Assembly: GCA_030615365.1 (NCBI GenBank)
Contig: JAUWZM010000115.1
Span: forward strand, 1 to 6,429
DNA from: Candidatus Aerophobota bacterium
GTDB lineage: Bacteria > Aerophobota > Aerophobia > Aerophobales > B3-G15
Length of the DNA: 6,429 bases
Direction of reading: 5' to 3'
The notes under the pieces are model-generated. The model made no database searches and was not told the DNA's origin. It worked only from the letters and a program-made list of their open reading frames with translations. Positions 1-5,469 of the stretch are shown one piece after another. Both the position numbers and the translations under genes were made by a program. Within the stretch, counting starts at the first letter, position 1. Each line of letters starts with the position of its first letter.

Positions 1-1
1 T

Positions 2-430
2 GGCTTGCTCTTTTCTCCCCACCACTACGATGAACAACTGCGACCCACTTTTAGAAAACTTGTTCACTATTTCAGAGGACAAGGGCTGCCAGTTATCCTT
101 CATTCCTGTGGCTGCGTTAAGGAATTAATCCCCCGCTTCATTGAGGATGGACTCACCTGTCTGCAACCTTTAGAAGTTAAGGCAGGCATGGATATAATTC
201 AACTGAAAAAGGATTTCGGCGACCAACTGACGTTAATGGGTGGAATCGATACGAGAGCTATGGCAGACCCCGATCCCAGCGTGATAGAAAAAGAGATAAG
301 CACTAAGATACCCTTTGCAAGAAAAGGGGGTGGCTACATTTACCATTCTGACCATTCAGTGCCTCACACTGTAAGTTTTGAACAATATAAACACACACTA
401 GAGTTAGTAATGCACTATGGGGTATATTGA
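2..430 (+). CDS. URO-D superfamily protein (uroporphyrinogen decarboxylase / corrinoid methyltransferase-like), C-terminal part
   Basis: The gene enters from the left edge: frame 2 is open from the first bases, so the true start lies outside and only about 142 C-terminal residues are visible. The fragment starts with GLLFSPHHY, continues to LPVILHSCGCV (His at about codon 34, Cys at about codon 36), then LMGGIDTR, and ends with a YIYHSDHSVPHTVSFEQYK segment. These are typical of the URO-D fold (PF01208). An H-x-C-G pair in this place is the zinc-ligand motif of the MtaA/MtbA/CmuA type of cobamide-dependent methyltransferases, so methyl transfer is more likely than true haem biosynthesis. The substrate cannot be told from this half. 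It ends 89 bases before a permease gene, and no terminator is evident between them, so it may share the transcript. Family assignment is firm; the methyltransferase role is inferred. Confidence 0.85.
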   Translation, partial: GLLFSPHHYDEQLRPTFRKLVHYFRGQGLPVILHSCGCVKELIPRFIEDGLTCLQPLEVKAGMDIIQLKKDFGDQLTLMGGIDTRAMADPDPSVIEKEISTKIPFARKGGGYIYHSDHSVPHTVSFEQYKHTLELVMHYGVY

Positions 431-519
431 CAGAGGACATTACAGGAAGATTTTTGAAGAAAATGGACTTTTGTTTACTAGTTTGACCTGGAGAAGAATC
501 CTATTCTTAGAGACAGCAA

Positions 520-933
520 ATGCATGCAAGATTAAAGAGCGCACTAACAAAGTCAGCCAGGGCTATGTCCAATAGCCTGCCTGTTCTGGCCGGAGTTGTT
601 TTACTTGTTGGCGTCACTCATACTCTGATACCCAAATTCTTTTATTTCAGCAAGAATACCGTCTTAGACTCAATTATTGGAAGTGGGTTGGGCAGCGTGC
701 TGGCAGGTAACCCTCTTACCAGTTATGTGCTGGGGGGTGAATTGGTGAAACAGGGTGTGAGTTTAGTTGCAGTTACCTCCTTTTTGGTTGCATGGGTTAC
801 TGTTGGGTTGGTTCAATTGCCGGCAGAGGCAATCATGCTGGGGAGAAGATTTGCAATCTTGAGAAATATTTTCAGTTTCGCATTTTCCATAATTGTTGCA
901 ATAATAACAGTATTTATACTAGGATTATTATGA
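520..933 (+). CDS. Permease, N-terminal half (ArsP_1/DUF318-like), subunit A of a split transporter
   Basis: This 137-residue membrane protein starts with a basic amphipathic stretch (residues 1-18), followed by about four hydrophobic segments (about 19-37, 50-73, 81-104 and 115-137). The loop AGNPLTSYVLGGELVKQGVS (about 62-81) and the segment AWVTVGLVQLPAEA (about 91-104) resemble the N-terminal half of predicted permeases of the ArsP_1/DUF318 group (PF03773). Family members are often single proteins of 300 or more residues; here the protein stops at the midpoint and the other half follows in the next gene. The ATG at 520 is the first start after an in-frame stop at 508-510. No good Shine-Dalgarno site precedes it, and ATG 565 is an alternative start that would remove the basic stretch. 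The TGA stop overlaps the next ATG (ATGA at 930-933), so the two halves should be made in a coupled way and probably assemble into one transporter. Substrate unknown. Confidence 0.8.
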   Translation: MHARLKSALTKSARAMSNSLPVLAGVVLLVGVTHTLIPKFFYFSKNTVLDSIIGSGLGSVLAGNPLTSYVLGGELVKQGVSLVAVTSFLVAWVTVGLVQLPAEAIMLGRRFAILRNIFSFAFSIIVAIITVFILGLL

Positions 934-1439
934 AAAAAACTGAAAAGAGTTACGCCGGATGGTATTTCTTGTTAACAGTTGCCATTCTCTATGTAATCAT
1001 AGGATTGTTCAAAATAGAGGTGATTTTGCCTGCCCTCAAATTTTCTCTAAAAATAGTAAAAAATATAATACCAGTTTTTTTGGTGATTTTTGCTCTTATG
1101 GTTGCATTTAACTTCTTCATCAGTCCCTATGCGGTGCGTAAATATTTAGGAAAATCATCGGGTTTTACACGGTGGTTAATCGCGATTGGGGGTGGAATCA
1201 TTTCAACCGGACCAATTTATATGTGGTATCCAATGCTCAAGGAGCTAAAGAAGGAAGGAGTTCAATACGGCTTCATTGCCACCTTTCTTTACAATAGAGC
1301 TATTAAGCCGCCTCTAATTCCGATGATGGTAGCCTATTTTGGTTGGAAATATACCGTAGTTCTGGCAGTAGTTATGGCCACTATTTCCGTTATTCAAGGC
1401 ATAATATTTGAAAAAATAGAAGGAGGTGGTTTTTTGTGA
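930..1439 (+). CDS. Permease, C-terminal half (ArsP_1/DUF318-like), subunit B of a split transporter
   Basis: The protein has 169 residues with about five hydrophobic segments (about 11-28, 44-64, 82-100, 112-135 and 140-160). A conserved core runs GGGIISTGPIYMWYPMLKE (about 87-105) and then FLYNRAIKPPLIPMM (about 119-133). The charged and proline-rich YNRAIKPP inside a membrane region is distinctive of the C-terminal half of these permeases. I chose ATG 930 rather than the longer open frame from 792, because the ATGA overlap with the previous gene is classic and residues upstream of 930 are just the other frame of that gene. The end carries its own downstream signal: the coding stretch for KIEGGG contains the strong ribosome site for the next gene, whose GTG overlaps this stop (GTGA at 1436-1439). 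It probably forms a heteromer with the 520-933 product in the inner membrane. Confidence 0.82.
   Translation: MKKTEKSYAGWYFLLTVAILYVIIGLFKIEVILPALKFSLKIVKNIIPVFLVIFALMVAFNFFISPYAVRKYLGKSSGFTRWLIAIGGGIISTGPIYMWYPMLKELKKEGVQYGFIATFLYNRAIKPPLIPMMVAYFGWKYTVVLAVVMATISVIQGIIFEKIEGGGFL
1421..1429 (+). promoter_or_regulatory. Strong ribosome binding site for the GTG start at 1436
   Basis: AGGAGGTGG lies inside the end of the upstream permease gene, with seven bases between it and the GTG at 1436. Because the downstream gene begins with GTG rather than ATG, this near-perfect Shine-Dalgarno site decides the start. It suggests that the small soluble protein may be made at a higher level than the membrane subunits. 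Confidence 0.75.
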
Positions 1440-1753
1440 AAACTGCTGTCGCCTCAAATGGCAAGGATGAAAATGCTCAAGTAAGTGAAGTCAGCGGCAG
1501 AGCATCCTATTTTTTAATTTTTGAAGATGGTAAGTTAACAAAAACGATAAAGAATCCTTTTAGAATTGGAGGGGGAGGTGCAGGATTCGCTGTTGCCGAA
1601 ATGCTTTCAGAGGAGAAGATAAAAATGATTGTTAGCGGAAAATTCGGTCCGAACATTATGAATGCTTTGGAATCGAAAGGAATCCAATGCAAAGAAATGT
1701 CCGGGATAACTGCGAAAGAAGCTTTAAGAAAAATAAAGGAACAAAACCCATAA
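1436..1753 (+). CDS. NifX/NifB-type dinitrogenase iron-molybdenum cofactor domain protein
   Basis: This is a 105-residue soluble protein made of a single Nitro_FeMo-Co domain (PF02579). Visible hallmarks are the start KTAVASNGKDENAQVSEVSG (about 2-21), a FEDGK turn (about 29-33), a glycine-rich GGGGAG (about 45-50) followed by helix AVAEMLSE, and IKMIVSGKFGPNIMNALESKGI (about 62-83). Family members bind metal clusters or cofactor precursors, but no nif genes are seen here and only one cysteine (Cys85) is present, so nitrogenase cofactor work is unlikely. The GTG start is supported by the AGGAGG site and a 4-base overlap with the permease gene. The neighbourhood suggests a soluble partner or metal chaperone for the split permease; that is inference. 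Confidence 0.85.
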   Translation: MKTAVASNGKDENAQVSEVSGRASYFLIFEDGKLTKTIKNPFRIGGGGAGFAVAEMLSEEKIKMIVSGKFGPNIMNALESKGIQCKEMSGITAKEALRKIKEQNP

Positions 1754-1837
1754 GGTGCAGATTAACTCCCGCATCAGAGAATTGGAAAAAGTAAAAGGAT
1801 GAAATCATAGAAAACTAGGTTAAGAGCCGGAAAAAAG

Positions 1838-2188
1838 ATGAAAATTTACTCCATAGGAATAATGAGGTCTTGTAATCAAGATTTTCAAAAGATAGAAATT
1901 TTTGAGGATTTTTCTAAAGGACTAAAGGGAATAGAAGACTCCCAACACTTATGGATCCTCTACTGGCTTCATAAAATATCCCGGGATCAAAGAAAGGTAT
2001 TACAGGTGCACCCGATGGGTAATCTCACTCAACCCAAAAGGGGAGTCTTCACTACCAGGTCCCCGGCAAGACCCAATCCCATCGGACTAACTAAAGTGAA
2101 ATTAGTCAAAAAAGAGGGTAATATATTAATTGTTCAGGGACTGGATGCCTTTGTAGATAGCCCAGTATTGGATATCAAATCCTTTTGA
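1838..2188 (+). CDS. trmO: TrmO-like tRNA (t6A37) N6-methyltransferase, TsaA-like domain
   Basis: The 116-residue protein is a single TsaA-like/TrmO domain (PF01980). It carries the family signature RGVFTTRSPARPNPIGLT at about residues 68-85 and GLDAFVDSPVLDIK at about 101-114. An HLWILYW segment (about 37-43) forms a core strand. TrmO uses S-adenosylmethionine to add a methyl group to N6-threonylcarbamoyladenosine at position 37 of a tRNA; close relatives with other methyl targets cannot be excluded. The ATG at 1838 follows only a weak purine-rich stretch (GGAAAAAAG). The protein stops two residues after the conserved DIK, shorter than most relatives. The frame beyond the stop is open for 24 codons and ends on the MFS start codon, so the gene may be C-terminally truncated. 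Confidence 0.82.
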   Translation: MKIYSIGIMRSCNQDFQKIEIFEDFSKGLKGIEDSQHLWILYWLHKISRDQRKVLQVHPMGNLTQPKRGVFTTRSPARPNPIGLTKVKLVKKEGNILIVQGLDAFVDSPVLDIKSF

Positions 2189-2262
2189 AAAAAAGATTCA
2201 TGGAAAAGCTGTTTAGAAAAATCTGTGACTTCGGCAAATAACAGACCTCGAGAAAGAATCTG

Positions 2263-3549
2263 ATGCGGGAAAAGAAAGTAGCTGTAGCTATTTCGAAGGG
2301 TATAGGCTTTTTACGCAGGCAGCCACGAAACTGGAAGGTTACGGTAACACGAAGCTCTTTAAGGACCTTTGTCTATAAAATAATTTTCCCTTACCAATCT
2401 ATTTATGCGATGGGTTTGGGTGCTACTGCTACTCAGCTAGGTATTATAAACACTATCGGGATGGGTATTGCTGGTCTTTTTGGCCCATTCATTGGATGGA
2501 TTATTGACAGGATTGGTGTCAAGAGGGTTTACCTCATCGGCATCGGTCTGCTTATAGTTTCATACCTCATCTACGGTGTGGCCCAGAGTTGGATAATTCT
2601 TATTGTCGCTATGATAGCGTTCTGGCTGGGGGACACAACCAGTGGACATACTTGTAGCACCGTATGTGCCAATTCTTTATCCAGCCGAGACCGCGCTACC
2701 GGTATGAGCTTCTGCGAAACTCTTGCCGCAGGTCTCTTGGGAATAGTGGGACCCATAGTTGGAGCATCGGTAGTTACCAGTTTTGGTGGGGTAAATGTTC
2801 AAGGTATACGACCCTTATTTTTCATTAGTCTTTTTATCACCCTGGGGACATTTTTTCTCATACTTACTCAGCTATCTAACCAGAACTGGAAGAACAGTAG
2901 CGAGAAAAAATCTAGTTTCTTTAAAGATATAGCCCAGGTATTCAAACAGGGAAAAAATCTAAAACGATGGATCATCATTGCCTCTGTGGGAGGGCTTCCC
3001 ATGGGTATGGTTTTTCCCTTTATCCAGGTTTTCGCCCATGAGATAAAAGGTGCCGACCAGTACATACTGGGAGCAATAGTGGCCGGTTCTGCACTCACCC
3101 CCCTTGTCCTTGGTATCCCCATGGGAAGGCTGGCTGACAAAATTGGCCGTAAAAAGGTTCTTTACCTAACGTCCCCTCTTTTCTGGATTTCCAATTTGAT
3201 GCTTATTTGGGCACCAAATTCTGGGTTCTTGATAGCCTCTGGTATCCTGCAAGGTTTCTTCATAGTTAGCGTGACCGTGGCAGGTGCTATGACTGTTGAG
3301 TTGGTTCCTCCCGAGCATATGGGAGGATGGATAGGAATTCTGCGATTTTTCCGGCTTCTTCTTGCTGCCTGTGTAGCTTACTTGGCCGGAGCTATCTGGG
3401 ACCACTTGGGACCACATTATATATTTCTAATCAGCATCGGACTTGATGTTTTTATCAGAATCCCTTTGCTTGTAGGAATGCCTGAGACGCTAGACCTGAG
3501 AATTAAAGCAGGAGAGAAAGGTAAAAAAAAGCAATATAGAAAAAAATAG
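2263..3549 (+). CDS. Major facilitator superfamily (MFS) transporter
   Basis: The 428-residue protein has a basic N-terminus (to about residue 40) and about 12 hydrophobic segments in two six-helix halves, separated by a charged central loop (about 206-234). The MFS motif A occurs twice: GWIIDRIGVKRV at about 78-89 in the first half, and GRLADKIGRKKV at about 288-299 in the second. It is an inner-membrane secondary transporter. Resemblance to drug-efflux members is only general and the substrate is unknown. The ATG at 2263 overlaps a TGA in the trmO frame (TGATG at 2261-2265), and only a weak site (GAGAAAG) precedes it, so coupling to upstream translation is possible. The OsmC gene starts ten bases after its stop, so the two are probably co-transcribed. 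Confidence 0.9.
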   Translation: MREKKVAVAISKGIGFLRRQPRNWKVTVTRSSLRTFVYKIIFPYQSIYAMGLGATATQLGIINTIGMGIAGLFGPFIGWIIDRIGVKRVYLIGIGLLIVSYLIYGVAQSWIILIVAMIAFWLGDTTSGHTCSTVCANSLSSRDRATGMSFCETLAAGLLGIVGPIVGASVVTSFGGVNVQGIRPLFFISLFITLGTFFLILTQLSNQNWKNSSEKKSSFFKDIAQVFKQGKNLKRWIIIASVGGLPMGMVFPFIQVFAHEIKGADQYILGAIVAGSALTPLVLGIPMGRLADKIGRKKVLYLTSPLFWISNLMLIWAPNSGFLIASGILQGFFIVSVTVAGAMTVELVPPEHMGGWIGILRFFRLLLAACVAYLAGAIWDHLGPHYIFLISIGLDVFIRIPLLVGMPETLDLRIKAGEKGKKKQYRKK

Positions 3550-3554
3550 GAGGT
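3548..3554 (+). promoter_or_regulatory. Strong ribosome binding site for the OsmC-family gene
   Basis: AGGAGGT overlaps the TAG stop of the MFS gene and sits four bases before the ATG at 3559. It supports that start and an MFS-OsmC operon. Confidence 0.7.
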
Positions 3555-3558
3555 AATA

Positions 3559-3972
3559 ATGGATATGGAAATCTTTTTCCCAGGAGGTGAAAAAGTAAAT
3601 GCTATTTACAAAGGTTTTACCATCGAAACCGATCAATCGAAAGATGATGGCAGTAAGGGTTCGGCTCCTGCACCTTTTGACTTATTTTTAGCTTCTATTG
3701 GCACCTGCACCGGTATTTACGTTCTCCTCTTTTGCCAGGCACGTCACATCCCTACTGAAAAGTTAAAGTTAATCTTACATACAGAAAGAGATAGTAAAAC
3801 CAGAATGATTAGTAAAATTGCTATAGAAATTTTACTTCCTCTTAAATTCCCAGAAAAATACAGAGAACACCTGATAAGAGTAGCTGGAGAATGTTCCGTT
3901 AAGAAACATCTGGAGGATCCACCTGTCTTTGACATATATACAAAAACAATAGAAAAAACAGATATAAAGTAG
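3559..3972 (+). CDS. OsmC family protein (YhfA-like)
   Basis: The 137-residue protein matches the OsmC/Ohr fold (PF02566). The central part is PAPFDLFLASIGTCTGIYVLLFCQARHIP (about residues 37-65), with the first conserved cysteine at Cys50 at the start of the long helix. The second cysteine is Cys112, in AGECSVKKHLEDPP. The CTG and ECSVKKH contexts resemble the YhfA-like branch rather than classic Ohr. Family members with both cysteines reduce organic hydroperoxides or act in thiol redox chemistry; the actual substrate is not known. It lies directly behind the MFS transporter with a strong ribosome site. Its length is normal, and the protein appears intact, unlike several neighbours downstream. 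Confidence 0.87.
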   Translation: MDMEIFFPGGEKVNAIYKGFTIETDQSKDDGSKGSAPAPFDLFLASIGTCTGIYVLLFCQARHIPTEKLKLILHTERDSKTRMISKIAIEILLPLKFPEKYREHLIRVAGECSVKKHLEDPPVFDIYTKTIEKTDIK

Positions 3973-4112
3973 AATCTAGAATATCTGTTAAGACCGATAG
4001 TTATTTCGACCCTACAAAGCAGGGCCTGCGTTTTTACCTTTTTGATGATAACTGGACCGAGTTTAAGAAACTCATTGATAAGGTAGATAAGGCTTATAAG
4101 GAGATAGCTTGA
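3972..4112 (+). pseudogene. Orphan C-terminal protein fragment (46 residues), family not recognised
   Basis: Frame 3 between the OsmC and DsrE-like genes reads as a well-formed protein end. It includes SYFDPTKQGLRFYLFDDNW (about residues 10-28), then a charged amphipathic helix (FKKLIDKVDKAYKEI) and a TGA stop at 4110. The mix of aromatic strand and amphipathic helix looks like real coding sequence, but no ATG, GTG or TTG start exists between the previous in-frame stop at 3930 and the body, and no ribosome site is present. I read it as the tail of a gene whose 5' part was deleted. The PTKQGLRFYL pattern slightly recalls PC4-like nucleic-acid binding proteins, but I cannot support that as an assignment. 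Confidence 0.45.
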
Positions 4113-4141
4113 CCCCCAGGGGGAGCACGTTCCGCAAGGCA

Positions 4142-4160
4142 ACCTATGACCTGGTAGGTC
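4142..4160 (+). other. Possible alternative hairpins before the DsrE-like gene
   Basis: Two overlapping inverted repeats occur here. ACCTA (4142-4146) pairs with TAGGT (4155-4159), and GACCT (4148-4152) pairs with AGGTC (4156-4160). A separate C5/G5 repeat lies at 4113-4123. The stretch from 4113 to 4160 is clearly richer in GC than its surroundings and is followed by a short T run and the ribosome site AAGGAG (4173-4178). It could be a weak terminator, a leader structure, or leftover of a deleted gene. The stems are short, so confidence is low. Confidence 0.25.
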
Positions 4161-4184
4161 GATTCTTTTAAAAAGGAGAAACGA

Positions 4185-4496
4185 ATGAGCGTTTTGATTA
4201 TTATTAATGATGGTCCCTATGGAACGGAAAAGGCCTATAATGCCCTAAGGCTAGCGATGACTCTGAAAAAACAAAATCCTGAGATGAAAGTGAGGATTTT
4301 CCTACTGGCTGATTCGGTTAGTTGTGAACTCCCGGATCAAAAGACGCCCTCAGGCTATTATAACGTGGAGGGAATTTTGGCAAATCATAATTTCGGTGGC
4401 TTTGAACAGTTTCTTTTCTTCAAAAAGGGAAATACGCAAGAGGCACTAATCGATGTAATTAAAGAAGAATTGCAGAAAAATAAAGATGAGCCATAA
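4185..4496 (+). CDS. DsrE/DsrF-like family protein with divergent or replaced C-terminal half
   Basis: Residues 1-61 match the DsrE family (PF02635): start MSVLIIINDGPYGTEKAYNALRLA-type (keys: NDGPYGTE at 8-15), strand VRIFLLADSV (36-45), then GYYNVE (57-62). Members act in sulfur transfer or as small trimeric or hexameric proteins of unclear role. After about residue 62 the resemblance is lost. The usual region with a conserved Cys (CGTC or similar) and the SSM-type helix is absent, and the protein ends in a lysine-rich helix (about 84-101). The only cysteine is Cys47, so classic persulfide carriage on the family cysteine is unlikely. ATG 4185 is set by AAGGAG at 4173-4178. Neighbouring OsmC fits a thiol or sulfur redox theme, but the other half may come from a gene fusion by deletion. 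Confidence 0.72.
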   Translation: MSVLIIINDGPYGTEKAYNALRLAMTLKKQNPEMKVRIFLLADSVSCELPDQKTPSGYYNVEGILANHNFGGFEQFLFFKKGNTQEALIDVIKEELQKNKDEP

Positions 4497-4537
4497 ATGA
4501 TTAAATTGTTTGTTAGAATTATGAAAGAACTAATTAA

Positions 4538-4606
4538 ATGTCTATTATGGAGATAAACATTATTCCTTTGGGAACAAAAACTCCTTCGGTGAGCAAATTA
4601 TGCTGA
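4538..4606 (+). pseudogene. N-terminal remnant of a thiamine-binding (MTH1187/YkoF-like, DUF77) protein
   Basis: The frame from ATG 4538 reads MSIMEINIIPLGTKTPSVSK and then hits TGA at 4604, giving only 22 residues. The strand EINIIPLGT followed by a P-S-V-S-K helix start is the hallmark N-terminus of the MTH1187-type thiamine-binding family (PF01910), whose members are normally about 100 residues. The following strands with the TPMGT-like and (K)RV-T-type motifs are missing, and the next recognisable coding sequence, in another frame about 60 bases downstream, belongs to a different family. It is therefore a broken gene whose 3' part was lost. The preceding sequence contains no clear ribosome site. 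Confidence 0.55.
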
Positions 4607-4667
4607 AAGAAAAAATCGAAAATGAATGAAAATACAAGAATGTATACTGTATTTGTTTCGTCAGGTT

Positions 4668-4811
4668 ATGGTGAAAAGCGAAGCCTTGCCTGTCCGCCGC
4701 CTGGGAACTCCGGAAGATGTAGCTGCTACAGCTACATTTTTAGCTTCTGATGAAGCCAGTTTCATTACAGGTCAAATTATTAATATTGATGGTGGCCATT
4801 TTATGGATTAA
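4668..4811 (+). pseudogene. C-terminal remnant of a short-chain dehydrogenase/reductase (SDR)
   Basis: About 47 residues match the end of classical SDR oxidoreductases: [20 protein letters not shown], then [18 protein letters not shown] and a short tail. The P-x-x-R-x-G-x-P-E-D-V-A and S-x-x-F-I-T-G-Q-x-x-x-x-D-G-G patterns are textbook. The normal protein has about 250 residues with an N-terminal GxxxGxG Rossmann motif and a YxxxK catalytic pair, none of which is present. The frame can be read from ATG 4626, but residues before about 15 are unlike an SDR and there is no ribosome site. It is a dead gene end lying next to an unrelated gene start at 4538, consistent with a deletion that removed the middle. 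Confidence 0.75.
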
Positions 4812-4908
4812 TAATAGCCCTGGATGTAAATGTAGAAGAGAAACTACTATAGTAAAAAGCTAATAAGCGACTTATCTCATCTGACAGGACAAAATTAGAG
4901 AAGATACT

Positions 4909-4914
4909 GGGAGG
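4909..4914 (+). promoter_or_regulatory. Ribosome binding site for the cupin gene
   Basis: GGGAGG lies seven bases before the ATG at 4922 and decides this start. The same reading frame stays open upstream to 4856, but without a start codon. Confidence 0.65.
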
Positions 4915-4921
4915 ATATAAA

Positions 4922-5275
4922 ATGTACATAACTAATATCAAAAATACAAAGGAGTTAAAAACTCCTCATAACAAATCAATTAGATGGTTATTACCCAAAG
5001 AAATAGGAGTTCCAAATTTTGAGATGAGATATTTTGAGGTTAAAAAGGAAAGCGTGCCTTCGGAAGAAAAACACCCTTGGGAACACGAAATATTTGTAGT
5101 AAGAGGAGAGGGCATTATAAAAAGTGGAGGGATAAAGAAGAAAGTTAAACCTGGAGATGCTATATTTATTCCTCCAAATGAACTACACCAGTTTTCAAAT
5201 ATTAAAGAGGAGCCTTTTGGCTTTATCTGTATCATTCCTAATGGGTGTGAGGATAATATTAAGGGAATAAAATGA
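4922..5275 (+). CDS. Single-domain cupin protein
   Basis: The 117-residue protein is a cupin_2 beta-barrel (PF07883). Motif 1 is EEKHPWEHEIFVVRGEG (about residues 48-64), with His51 and Glu56 as likely metal ligands. Motif 2 is PGDAIFIPPNELHQFSN (about 77-93), with His89. Relatives of this type usually have H-S-H-P-W-E-H-E; here the first His is Glu49, so the metal site is changed or uses His55. Small cupins can be isomerases, dioxygenases or sugar-binding proteins, and no specific reaction can be claimed. The length is complete for the family, and a good ribosome site precedes it. Its TGA stop overlaps the next ATG (ATGA at 5272-5275), so it was probably in an operon with a sugar-metabolism gene, of which only a fragment remains. 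Confidence 0.85.
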   Translation: MYITNIKNTKELKTPHNKSIRWLLPKEIGVPNFEMRYFEVKKESVPSEEKHPWEHEIFVVRGEGIIKSGGIKKKVKPGDAIFIPPNELHQFSNIKEEPFGFICIIPNGCEDNIKGIK

Positions 5276-5469
5276 AAAAAGAAGAAATTTTAATTTTTGG
5301 GGCAGGGGCTTTAGGTCTAGGTTTTTTAGGTCCTGAATTTTATCAGGATTATAAATTGACATTTATTGATAACGGATATAAGAAGTATTATAGAGTGTAT
5401 AGAAAACTTTATAACCATATAAAAGAAGATATGCATAAGTTAGCAGAGTTATCTTTAAAGCCTTTATAA
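5272..5469 (+). pseudogene. Chimeric 65-residue ORF: mannitol-dehydrogenase-type Rossmann start fused to a sugar-kinase-like end
   Basis: Residues 4-34 read as the first strand, glycine turn and second strand of an NAD-binding polyol dehydrogenase: ILIFGAGALGLGFLGPEF, then YKLTFIDNG. The GAGALGLGF turn is like mannitol-1-phosphate 5-dehydrogenases and relatives (usually 350 or more residues). From about residue 36 the sequence changes to YKKYYRVYRKLYNHIKED and MHKLAEL, which resembles the last helix of FGGY-family carbohydrate kinases such as xylulokinase (Y-x-x-Y-x-x-LY-x-x-x-K-x-x-x-H-x-L). The simplest reading is an in-frame deletion that joined the start of a dehydrogenase gene to the end of a kinase gene. 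The kinase half is less certain. The ORF overlaps the cupin stop by 4 bases and could still be translated, but neither enzyme activity can remain. Confidence 0.6.

Noticed and set aside
483..511. TTGACC with a possible -10 box before the permease gene
   Set aside because: At 17-base spacing the -10 would be CTTAGA, which is too far from consensus.
417..575. 52-residue open frame beginning at the end of the URO-D gene
   Set aside because: It overlaps the end of the URO-D gene and the start of the permease gene in another frame, has no ribosome site and no recognisable motif.
792..929. Longer N-terminus for the second permease half
   Set aside because: It is the out-of-frame shadow of the first half; ATG 930 with an ATGA overlap and a normal N-terminus is far better.
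1755..1802. Short frame starting GTG between the NifX-like and trmO genes
   Set aside because: Only 15 codons, no ribosome site and no family match; a tail remnant is possible but not supportable.
2571..3417. Three minus-strand open frames opposite the MFS gene
   Set aside because: They are antisense shadows of a gene with clear MFS motifs and have no motifs of their own.
3744..4142. 132-residue minus-strand frame opposite OsmC
   Set aside because: It lies across the OsmC coding region and the orphan fragment, with no ribosome site or recognisable domain.
4113..4180. A riboswitch (for example a c-di-GMP aptamer) in the GC-richer leader before the DsrE-like gene
   Set aside because: A GCAAGGC stretch loosely recalls the c-di-GMP-I core, but the paired arms and the tetraloop receptor region are not found.
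4497..4556. 19-residue frame directly after the DsrE-like stop
   Set aside because: Too short, no ribosome site, and it overlaps the recognisable MTH1187 N-terminus in another frame.
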